Source of the DNA: Polydactylus sextarius
Taxonomy: Eukaryota; Chordata; Actinopteri; Polynemidae
Direction of reading: 5' to 3'
Length of the DNA stretch: 64,000 nucleotides
Assembly: GCA_016801845.1 (NCBI GenBank)
Contig: CM028916.1
Location: forward strand, 13,575,514 to 13,639,513
Of this stretch, positions 11,718 to 23,700 are shown one piece after another. Under the pieces are notes generated by a model, which was not told the DNA's origin, did no database searches, and saw nothing but the letters and a program-made list of their open reading frames with translations. The position numbers and the translations under genes are program-made. How positions within the stretch are numbered: the stretch's first letter is position 1; each line of letters opens with the position of its first letter.

Positions 11718-14700
11718 AATCAATCAATAAAAGAACAAACCAAGACCACACTAGACACATTTCAACACAGAGGAGACCAAGGACGATCACACATTGAGTC
11801 ATGACTCAGCCCTGAAACCCTTTGGGGGGATCCTTCCCTCTGTTTGAGACCCAGAGCGGGCCCTTAGTGGACCTGCAGAGCAACTGCTGCTCTACACAGT
11901 GTAGCTTCAGCTGTGCCTTTAGCATAGTTACACTGATAAGGGCTTTTATAGCACAATGTACACAAGTTAAAATTCACAACAGGTTAAAGGGAGAGAGAGG
12001 GAAAGTGGTTAATTAAAGAAGATTTCATTGAAAGTAGGTTCCTCTGACCTGCAAAACCTAGAGGGACATAAAACTTATATTGCACATGTCAAACAATTAT
12101 AAGTGTCACGAAAAGGCAAAAAAAATAATACTTGAACATTTTAAAGTTTGAGCTGTTGCCTGCGTAGAGAAAAACAGGTTAGACAGTAAACATAACCTTA
12201 CATGGAAATAAATCATGTAAAAAAATCAAAACCAAAAATCAAAAATAAATAACCTTCCCACCCCAACACAAATAAAGAGATGAGGTACAGGCAGGGACAG
12301 ACATGAGTGTGTTATGGTCTCACTCAGAACATGAGAAATGTCCAGTCACCAATGGAGAAGAGGTAGAGTCTGAGTTCAAGTAAACCAACTCTGGTGTTTA
12401 TATTTTTTCCAACATTTTATTTTTTTTAATGATGACTTGTTTAGCTTCTATACAGACACCATACAAAGCAAGTCACAAATTCACTTCAAAATATTCAACA
12501 GATTGAGCCAAACATTGCAGTTCCCACAAAATATAGGATGGACAATAAAGGCATTATTTCATATATTCCTTATATGTATGTACTTTTATAGAGTACCATT
12601 GTAAATAAAATACAATACAAGATATACAGCAGTCTATATTTTTCGTCAATCCGTTCATGATAGAAAAGCGATTATGCAAGAGTTCATAATCTCTGTACCA
12701 AACCTAAACTGAGAAAAAATAAAAAATAAATAAATGAATAAGGAAAAAAACTGAAAGTGCAAAAAAATAAATAACTTAAAAGTAAATAAAAGGAAAAGAA
12801 ATGTTAAATTTAACTACATTCATACAAGTCGGTGCAACCCAGTGTCATTTTCATTATAATATCTGTTATATCTCTGTTATACCTCAACACCACTCAACAC
12901 TACCCTGATGTTTTATGAAGGCCTTCATAAAATTACCCCATATTAGTCTAATCTAAAAAAAACCTCTTTTATAACACATTTATATCACATATTTCCATTC
13001 AATACTTCAATACTCCCTGGAAAATAAAGAGCGAATCAATAAAAAAAACAGACCAAATCAATGTAGGAAACGCTAAAAGGAAGAACCAAAAACAAAAACA
13101 ACTTGGCACCTCTAGTCCTTGAGTCCTCATTTATGGCAAAAGGCAGTGTGATGTCATGTAAGGAACAGTTGTGTCCTTTGGGTGGCTGGATAACAGTTCC
13201 AAGAGTGACTTGACTGTACAGCGTGTTTTTGTATGGGATGTCTGAATGAGGGTGAGGGGGGGTGGGGGGAGGTGGGGTTGGGGGGGCAAAGAGGGGCAAA
13301 GGGTGGACGGGGCATTTCCAGAAGAGTCCCTACAGTCTGTCTCACTTCGTGATATTTGACAGTCTACTTTGAGTGTGCTCAAACACTCTGGCTGGACTCG
13401 ACTTAAGCCTGCGTTAGACGCAAAGTCCTATGGATTCCGTACAGTGCAAGCTCTGTGCATTACCCTCGATGCCATAAAGCACCAAGGGTAAAGCAGTGAC
13501 AAGCTTTAAGTCCGCAATCAATAATCTCCTCTCTATCAGGATTGGCAAAGCAGGGGGACTCTTTCTTTTTTTTTTTTTTTTTTTTTTTTTGTTAAAACCA
13601 TCATGCTCTTCTAATTCGGTAGGAGTTGGAAAGCCCTTTTTGTTGAAGAAAGGTTGGAAACAGAAGCACAAATCTGCAAATATTGAAAAACAGTGTCAAA
13701 TGGTTATTTATTTTTAGTATTTTTTTTGTTTGTTTGTTTTTTTTTGTTTGTTTATTTGTTTGTTTAGTTAAATACGTGGAGATCCAGTGACAAGTCAAGG
13801 GACTAAAGATATGAAATGGGAAACACCGAATGGCCGACATTAATAAAATGGACTGAATGAACATGAACGAACGCAGTGGGATGGGATTAGGTATAAAAAA
13901 TGTTATAGTAGTTTTTCTAAATTCCTAAACAGTGTGCTTTTTAACACAAAAAGGGACAGACAGCCTGAAGACATCAGGAAACCACAGACAGATTACAAAA
14001 CACATCATTTTTGACCATGGAAGCACTAGGAAAGAATAATGTGTACTGTGCTGACACCTAGTGGCCGACGACAGTTATGGCAAAATCTGGCTTGAAATGA
14101 CTGTGGTTGGTGAAATTGATTTGTGAGGGCGGTGGAAAGACGTGATAAGATTTTCTTCTGTAGAAAAGCTTTGAGTTTTTCTTACTTACTTAAAGACAGA
14201 TTTACCTATTTCATGGGGCTTTTCTAATAGACCGTCTTGTTTTGATGTTTTTGTAGTCAGATTTTGTCTGAAATTCAAAACCGGAAAGTCTTTTATTCCT
14301 TCCTTTTAACACTGTTAACGCAAATAAAACAGCACGTTTCGAAGTATATTTTCTTTACTTCAAGAGTCCCAATGCAAGTGCCACAGAAGTGACAAAAGTT
14401 ACTTTTATATCTGATTAAAACTGGACCGACTTGCAGCATTTTTTCCCTCTGTGATATTAGAACAAAATACCTTGTATGTAAATCTGTAATTGCTCTGACA
14501 AAACGCATCTACTGATGACATTAAGGCATATTTCCTTTCGTTGAGTACTTTCCGTGAAACTCACAAAATCAACAGAAAGTGAACTACTTACAAGAGTGTG
14601 GCTATAAAACATGAATGGCAACCTACACTCTATCGGTGGACGAGCAGGACTTTTTTCTTAACACACGGGTCGATTTATTTTCAAAACGGACAACGCTAAG

Positions 14701-17700
14701 AAAGGGACATCCTTGACATTGTTGTGTTGAAATGAATTTTTTTCCTTTCTGTTGTTCTGTAAAATGGCAAAAACGTTGGCATTGTAAGTTGTAAGTCTTC
14801 CTCTCCTTAGCCCATCGCACTCTTCAAGTGTCACTGAAGAAATGTCGACATCGCCACTTTAACTTTTTTCGTCCCCTCCTCCTCCTCCTCATCCTCCTTC
14901 TCCTCAGATTCCTCCTCCATCTCCTTTCCTCCCTCACCCTCCCTCCTCCCACCCTCGGCTCGCTGCTCCTCAGAAGGTCATGAGCTGAAACTCCCGCTCG
15001 GCTTGCCACTCCGGCACCCACACTGGGTAGGTGGCGTGCTTCGGCATCTCCATGATGCGGACGGGGAGAGGCTCATTTCTCTGGTGGACATGGTTAGTCA
15101 CTACCTAGCAGGGGGGGAAGGGAGACAACAAGGGGATCTAGCACACAGCCTGTACTGCTCGGAGGCCACAAAACCTGCGGCTCCCACAGCAGCTAGGGTA
15201 ACAGGGTGAAGGTGGTAGGAGACATAGAGGAAGGGGAGGAATAGATAGGAGGGGTTAGAGAGGGAGTTAGTTAGAAAGAGATGGGGGAGAGAAGAAGGCA
15301 GGAGGGAGGAGATGGGGTCAGAGGGCAACAGGAAATAGGTGAGGGGGAACAAGATGGGGGGAGGAGAGGGGACATTTTAAAGGTAGGGGAAGGGTATATT
15401 TACCAGGGAAGAGTTAGGAAAGAAAACAATCTCACGTAGCCTGATCTCTGTCTCATAAAGCTCACAAAGTTTTGAAGGGGAAAAAATAAAACATGGAGGA
15501 AAAAAAACTGGGGGGAAGCTTAACTTCTGGAAAAACCCGAGTCAGCCTTTCAGTTAGTTGGAAGTTTGAAAATGCATTTTGGCTTCTTAAGTACAAAACA
15601 GCTCTCAATAGAATTATTTCATTGATTCGAAGGATAACACCGCCACACTTAAGATAGATGTCCACAGACCTCCCTGAGCTTGAGGAGGCCGAGGTCTGGC
15701 TACGCGAGATTAGGAAAAGGCTTAGCAGCAAAAAAGGGAGGAGACTGGTGTAGGAGAGAAGAGAAAGGAGGAAAATGGGTGCAGGCTGGGTAGAAGAAGA
15801 GGGCAGAGGCTACAAGTAAAAGACAAGCTTAGGACAGCTAAGGAAATTAGAGCGGTTAGTGCACACATATGATTTGGTTAGAGCAAAGGGAAAATACGAC
15901 AGGACACGGGGTAGAGAACAGGCAGACAGGGGTTGGGATACTAGTGTGGTGGTAAAATATTGGTGGTCGGTTCCAGATTCAGTAAAGGGGTTGAGGATTG
16001 GGGAAGTTATATAGACTCAGCGAGATGGCTAGTGGGCATTTAAAGCATTTCTATGTTGGGTTGAGGGTGATAAGAGGGTGTTGACATGCGTTATTAGCAG
16101 CGTGTAAACAGGCCATCGGCTGGCTTAGACTTTAAGTTTAACTTGGTCAGGCAGGAGAAGTGGAAAATGGCGGTTTGTTGCTGCCGTCTCTCCCCAAAAG
16201 GGAAGTCACTGCAAAGAAAGGATCTAGTAGAAATAAGAGGGGTGGGGGGAGGGAGGTCAAAGATTTAGACAGCGCAGAGGGCCCAGTTTTTTATGGGTGA
16301 GATGAAAAACTTAATCCATGTGCTCTTACTACATCTGATTAGAAAAGAAAAAGGACATGAAAAGAGTTGACGTTTCCACAGTGCTTATCTTTGATATTTG
16401 CTTAAGGTTTTTTTATGTTGTTGTTATTTTTGTTTGTTTGTTTTTTTTTTTTGTTTGTTTTGTTTTTTTAAAGGAGGATTGTTTTTTTGGGGAGCTAAAG
16501 TAATTTTTATTTAGTCTTTTTCTCCTTTGCCCATTGTGCTGTGTGAACAAGACGCTTTCTTTGCCTGCATCGGAGGCAGGAGAGGTGGCTTTGATGCATT
16601 TTTTTGAGCTACCTGTCTCCCTCTGGTGGACAAATTGTGTCTTGGTAACATGCCTCCTAGTAGTGTGAGTGGGTGTTGCTTTGCATCAGCTGTCGCATAC
16701 TTACTGTGAAAATGTTGGAGCGGCGCTTTGACTGCTTGCGGATGGGCGTGGGCGTGTTGGAGGCAGCGATGGTCTCAATGCGCATCTCCCGCTGACTTAT
16801 GCTGGGGGTGGAGGGAACAGAGGAGGAGTAGTCACTGAACGCACCCCCACCATTGGCCGCCTGGGGAGAGAGAGAGAGATTAAGAGGAACCGACAGATAT
16901 CAGAGAAAGGGAGGAAGGGATGGGTGGAGGAAGAGAGAAAGAAAAAAAGAGATGGAAATTCAGAAAATGAAGAGGGAATAAAAACAAACAGGTCAATTTA
17001 GGGTCAACTGGACATGGACAAAATCTTTATACCCAACCCAAACCCTTTAAAGAATGCACTTATAATAAAAACAATTACATAAAAAGAGTGTTTAACTTAA
17101 CATAAACAGCGTAAAGCTTTTATTCAGATTAAAGTTACACGACCAGAGAATTAAACAGTGCTGCCTGTGACATTTTTTCATCTCACCTGGTTAATGTGAA
17201 CAGAGGGGATAGATGCAGCAGGGACTGATGAATGGCTGGGAGAGTTAGGAAGAGATTTGCATGGACCAATAGAGAGCTGCTGCTTTTTCCTCATGGCCAC
17301 AACCTTCTGGGCAACTGGAGGAGAGAGCGCCAAAGACACATTAACAAAATTGTTCTTTAATCCTTTCTAATTTTATTTTATCTTTTTTTTTTTTTTTTTT
17401 TGCAAGTGAATTAAGTTGCTTGTGCTCCACCCTGAGTGACATGAGGCAGCTCGCACTATTTTAAAAGTGAGAACAAAGAGTTTGTATCATTTCTAAACAC
17501 ATACAGTCAGCAAATTTTAAACATACATAAGCAGGAGGTCGAAGAACCCGACGAAGAAATTAATGAGGAAATGAGAAACAAAATGAGTGCAGATGCTTCC
17601 ATATGACACTAAATGGTAAGGCGTGCTAAATTTCAGGGATGAGATTTTCTTCGCAGTGTCATTATAACAACATTAAAGATTTTCACTCCACTTAGTTTTC

Positions 17701-20700
17701 TGTGCAAACAACATTAGATTTTGTAAACATGGCAACAGCACATTTCACTTAGGAGAGCTATAGATGTTTAGAGCACGCGACCATGGGTAACTATAGCGAT
17801 ACCACATCTGTCTGCAGGTTTACAGGTGAACACATACTGTTTAGGAATGTCGCTAACGTCTTTAGAGTGTGTTCAAATCCAAAGTGAAAACGATTTTACA
17901 TTTTCCTGTATAGAACTCGAGCATAAGCTGCTGCATTAATCTAATTCAGCTGAACAAAGCATATGAGCACATTATCTACACCACCTCTGGCCATTTGTTT
18001 TCCATTCAGGTAATAAGCCACATACTGCAAAGTGAGTTGTGCGCATCTCATAGAGGGAAAAAAAACAAAAAAAAACAAAACTGTTCCTTTATATCCAGGA
18101 GATGTAATCATACAAAATGATACTTTGCAATTTTCCACTGTCATTCATTGAGCTCTATAGTGAGATATTCACCAAATGAGACTATTGTTGCCATCTAAAT
18201 AATGTGATTTGCTATGCAGTTGGCGCAACCCGTCATTTAATGTGTGGCACACTCGAGTGAAGGACTGGGTAGAGAGAGAGGGTTGGGACGTTCACGGCTG
18301 CGTGACGTGAATTAGCACTGAGGGAAAGAGAGATGATTTGAAGTTGTGCTGACAGCTGGGACCATAACGCCTGGCTGCCTGCTGCAACACGGCAAACACA
18401 AGAGAAGGCGGCACATGATGCACAGCGACTTCTCCACACAGCCAACCACTCTTTCATCTCTTTTAATTATTTCAAATTGGGCTTCAGGAAGCAATTAAGG
18501 CAGGGAGGGGAAGACAACGCGTCTGTGCATCAACAATGAGCGAAATGCAAAGAGAACGTTGTGTTTCATATTTGGATGTTTTGTGAAGGGATGACAGGCT
18601 TTCAAAGGAGCTGCAGCCTTAGGGGATAATGTGCCAGAGTTGAAGTAGTTGCATTTCCAAATGACAGTTTCATTACTTTATTTATGGATTCAGGGAAAGT
18701 TTTCTCAAGATACTTTTAAGAGAAAAGTGCACATCATCATTTATAAACTATAATTTGAATATTAACTGCTCTCTACTTTAGAGCTCCACATTTGTATGCA
18801 ATCCTACATCAGGATATTTTTTTTCCTTCTTTAATTACCTCTTGACAATCGTATTGAATTTAATTTAAAATACCTTCTGCATCATTAATTGAAGTGAGCC
18901 TGTTAATGCTCACAGAACACACTGCCAATCACAGCAGCTGAGCACACAGCATAAGGCACATTAATGTCTATGCAAATTCCTCCACATGACTCAACCTTGC
19001 ACCGGTATTTACGCAACTCATAAACAGCATGAGGTACTTTAAAATTAGCCCACAGTGAAGAAGAAAAGTCATAATTAATAAAAAAAAAAAAAATCTTTTT
19101 ATCATGTTTAATAGAATCACACACAGATACTGACAAGAAAAACGTTGAGTCAAAGTTATCGAGTTGATCTTTGGTTAGAGGGCGTAACCGATTAATTTGC
19201 TCATAATTTTGCATTCGACTAAGCTAGATCTCATTTGATCATTTCTAGAGATGTGGAGAAGAGGAAAAGACTCGGTACCTGTGCCTTTGATTCTCAGTAA
19301 AAAATATATATAGTCTTTAGTTTTGCAATACATGAAAACTAGAACTGTAACCAACAAGTTTTTTGATGTATTACATCTATAAATATCACAGAATAGGCCA
19401 AAAAATTTTGGACGTGGAATCAAATATTCACATTCAAGGAGCTAAAACCAGTTAAGTTTCTGCAACTTAGTTTAAAAGAAGTGATCACGTTAACAGTAAA
19501 TCACAGAATTGCTGTATCTCCAAACTGATGGGAAAGGACACAGTCCAGAGAAAACCAACTTATCAAACCGGTATCATTCCAATTGAAGGAAACTAGTGAA
19601 GTGTGTTGTACCAATAACCACTGTCATGTTCAAGCTACACCTTCCACCTGTCTCTCTGATCTCTCACCGTCCTGGAAGACTCTCTCCACATTGAGGCCGT
19701 AGGTGGAGCAGGTCTCGTAGTATGTGCAGCGTTTCAGGTCATTTGACAACTTTCTGGCCCGCGAGTCATCGATCACTCTGGGGTTGGCAGCACTGATTGC
19801 ATCTGAGGGAAAATAGTAAGAAAAAAAAATACTACTTACTCAAACCAAAGACAGTCTATGTTTGTTTCAGTGTCAACAAAATCCATGAAAAGACCAAACC
19901 TAACAAAGTGTAAGGCCGTCTGGTCTAAGCCCGTCCTTGGAACACACAGCTTTGTGTGACCGTACAATGGTTTATTAATTTCCTTTAACAAAAATGACTA
20001 AACCCGCAGAAGTATGAACTACACCACTGGACTATTTTTCACCCAAAACAGCCGATGGGAGTACGTCTTCCTGAAGGTCAGCTGAGCTAGCAAACTCAAA
20101 CTAATGTTTAGACTAAAACAGACTAAAATTCTTAGTTTAAACTAAGCATTTTCAGAGCTTACCTGTTGCTAACGTCTTACTTTTATTTTTTTGCTTACCT
20201 ATTACTCTGATTTTTCTCCAAGCCCTCTCCTTTTTCATTCTGTCCCTCTAAAGTACAGTGTTGTATCATATAATTTCAGCTGCTCACAGCTCAGCTTGTC
20301 TTTCATTTCCTGATTCTGTCACATCAGCTGGAGCTCAACACTGATAACTTTGTGTAAACAACACAGATCAACACATATGGCTCAACTTCAGGTTAAATCA
20401 GGTCTTACAAGTTTGCAACATCTTTATATGTAAGCACATCACACAGAACTTTCATACGCCTGTTAATATTTACAATACATTTACAGTATAGTGTATTGGA
20501 TTAAATTAAAGATAAACTATAGTGGCCATGTTTCACTATAAGGAAGGAACATTCATCAAGTGATGTGGCACCCTGATGTGCTTTTAATAGGTTTTGGACC
20601 ACTTCTGACATCAAGCTTAAGCTTCACAGAGAAAACTTGTTTGAGGGATCATTTCATTGTTAGTGTTAGTCTTTTCATTTCGTTTGTTGGCAACAAGAAA

Positions 20701-23700
20701 AGTATAGGATATTCCAGACTTATCCCTTAATCATAGTGTCAGCATGGTGTAAGAACTTCCTGTGTAAATGTATCCAGTGTATCTTGACAAAACACAATTA
20801 TATCAGATGTAGGGCAAACACCTTGTGTTCCAACGAGGACCATGGGGACCTCAGCTGTGTTCCTGTAGGTGGAGAGGCGCAGAAAGTAATTGTAGACTGT
20901 CTGGAAGCTGATCTCATCCTCCAGGCTAAAGACGAAAACCACCGCATCCACCCAGGCTGCAAACTGAGGACAAAAGCAGAGGATGGATGTAGAAGCACAG
21001 TGAAAATAAAACCTTAGCTCAGTATAACGCAAGAACATTATGTTGCAAACTGTCACTTTGTATATTAACAGTCTGAATTAGAGCCACTGCTCTGCTCCAA
21101 AATGTGTGTTCTGTGTCTGTACACCAAGCTTGTGTGACTCATTTATAGACTGAAGCCAACTGTGGTGCAATGTGAAACTTCACAAACCTCCAGCATAAAT
21201 ATGAACACAACACAGTTACAGAAACTGGGCCGTAAGAAACTTTATGGGATAATGAGCAAAAAGTCAAGGTTCAAACCTCTGAATCATGTTCATAATGTTA
21301 AGATAAACAAACAAAGGTGAAATCACAAAGTAATGACCAACAAGTGTATCTAAAACTGGTTCATCCCTTTTTGTTTCCCATGGATACACATCTTGTCATC
21401 GGTGCTAATTGCAATACATGTCTGTATTTGCTTGCGTTTTATGTATTTACAGTGCATGTTTGGTCAAAGGGATGAAGGTGTTTTATTCATAAATACCACT
21501 TGCTTTTATAATGGTTCAGTTTAATTGTTGCAGTTTGGTTGTGTTGCAGATCATCTTCTGATTTTTCAGATATTTAGCCAGAAGGGGGCAGTGTAGTAAC
21601 AGCTATTGAGCAGTAAGAGTCTTGTTTTGAAGCAAAGAAGCAGTACAGGGTGGAATGACTGTGTATGATTAAACACTATTACAGTGTCCTTACATGTTTT
21701 CTGTATTCCCATTTCTATCATAATCTGTGAATCTTTGTATTTGTTATGTCATACACAATCATAATCTCAGCGAATTTATGATCGAATATCTGAGAGATGT
21801 TTCCCCTGAGCGGAGGAAATCAATCCTAATCATGATCCATTGTATGAGAAAGAGCTTCGGCAGAACCCAGAGTAGTACTAATAGTGACAATCAAGTGATA
21901 ACTGTTCACTCATGTTGCCTACTTTATTCAGCTTTCACATCTCGTCTCAAACCCCGTAGGGAACGAATGAGAAATCAAGCTCCCGAGCCACAACTCGGCA
22001 CAGCCTCCTGTGAGTGGGAACATAATGGAGGCCTTTAATTATACCAGTAATTATACAGACAGCTGACAACTGAGTCGAACTCATTTCTATTCCCTAACCT
22101 CAATGAGCATAAACGCATACGTAAATCGTTAGCCAAGCCAGGTATCTGTAGCTGCTCACAGAGACACGTAATGAATTCACGCCGAGATCACGTGACAAGA
22201 AACAATTTCATGAATGAAGCTTCGAGCAAGTGCGTTTGTATTCTCTAGAGTTGCAGTTTGAAGCAGTATTTTATTGAATATGCAGATTAAATCCTTATCA
22301 AATCTGTTTCGGTGGAGCTTTGGACAGCTTTAAGCAACAATAATCACAAGTAATTCATTTTTAAAGCCTGAACTCCAAAAGTAAATTCTCAGCACTAATA
22401 CTTCTAATAGTTGAGTTTTGCCACATTCTGTGTGGTACATACTTGCTAATTATCAAAATAAATTAATGCTTTGTTCATTATTTTTTTAGCTATTAAAAAA
22501 AGACAGACATGATAAAAGACTATTCACACATGTCACACAGCAGATAAAGAGCAACATTAGCATTCGTTCAGAGTCCTGTGTCTGACCACCTGACAAAAGT
22601 CCAATATTCACACTCCATTTGGCTTTCTTTTTGGCCTCTGAAGAAAAAATCTGGCTCTCTCAGCAGTGAAATGCCTTGCTGTTCTCACCAGCTAAAAGCT
22701 AATTTTGTCTGTTTGCCATTTGGTGCTGGGCAGGTAGTGAAAAATTTTTTTTTTTTTTTTTTTGTCTGGGTTTATTCGCTGAAAACAGCTGCCTGCTGTG
22801 TCTGTAAACAAAGCTGCTGAGATCGATGAGACTGAAACAAAAAGTGGTAAATTCATGGACTGTAAAAAAACAAAACAATTAGCTAAAAGATGCAAAAACG
22901 TGCAACACTGAAGAGAACCTTAAAGGTAAGTAAGTAAGAGTATTTCCATTTTATGTTGATTTTCTAGTAGATGGTGTATTTTTACTTACTTTTATGTGAT
23001 AGCTTTATCTGTTAGTTACAATAATCCAGATGCTGTGCGATCATTCAAAACTGGATGTAAAATACAAATAAATCCTTCTCATTCTCTCTTTGACGTCAAA
23101 AGGCCCAGACTGGGAAAAGTATTATACACACAAACACCCAATGATGTGATTTTTTAGTGGGAGGTGAGGCATGATGGTCGCTGGTAAAACCTGGTTCAAG
23201 AATAACTGGGGCTGGATCACCTGGAACCCCTTAAAAACATGTATATATAAATGTCACATTACACACACACACTTCATATACTTGGCAAAAACTTCCAGCT
23301 CCATTACTCTTCATATTTCACAGACTAATAGGACAATTACCTGGTGCATTGTCACTTTGACCACAAAAAATGATTTTGGCTCTGCTTGCTCATTGATCTG
23401 TTGCTGCCCCTTAAGTGTTTTTGGTAGAACAACCACAGAGTGCCGTCACACCGCTCCAAAACAATCCTGCAGGGAAGTAATGGTCCATCTCTCTCTCTCT
23501 AAATAGTTCACATCCGCGTGACAGTTTGCAGACAGTTTTCAAAGATCAGCACTCTTACCTGCAATTCAGGAGGCCCCCCTTCATCTCTGATCAGAAGAAG
23601 GTAGCTCTGTCCATCCACAACGATTTCTTTCTTGAACCGTCCACCTGAGAAAGACAAATTTATTTAGAGAGAGACAGAGTTTTTCCCAAGGTCACTCTGA

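Larger units (their letters stand above)
12400..14969 (-). other. agap3: Probable 3' UTR of the short agap3 transcript
   Basis: Follows the TGA of the alternative last exon. On the transcript strand it begins with a GAGGA-rich purine stretch (about 14870-14970) and then becomes AU-rich with several AATAAA motifs, for example complement of 14674-14679 and 14292-14297. It ends with an AT-rich segment (12416-12700) that reads like a distal 3' UTR and has a signal at 12416. It includes a 25-base homopolymer (13566-13590) and a C-rich tract on the transcript (complement of 13255-13303). The extent is inferred. Confidence 0.4.
11383..16704. other. agap3 intron containing the alternative last exon
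   Basis: Besides the alternative exon (14970-15104) and its likely 3' UTR it holds a TG repeat (11478-11526), poly(A) (11687-11715), a long purine-rich stretch (15200-15380) and T-rich simple sequence (16405-16490). The part from 15105 to 16704 upstream of the alternative exon shows no other exon. Confidence 0.7.
20964..23558. other. agap3 intron
   Basis: Contains a strong CTCF-type motif (21578-21593), a complex enhancer-like block (21720-22250) and a poly(T) (22746-22763). No exon recognised. Confidence 0.7.

Noticed and set aside
14824..15021. 65-codon Arg-rich minus-strand frame
   Set aside because: Out of frame with the CRAG-like exon and produced by the CCTCCT-rich (GAGGA) stretch after the stop.
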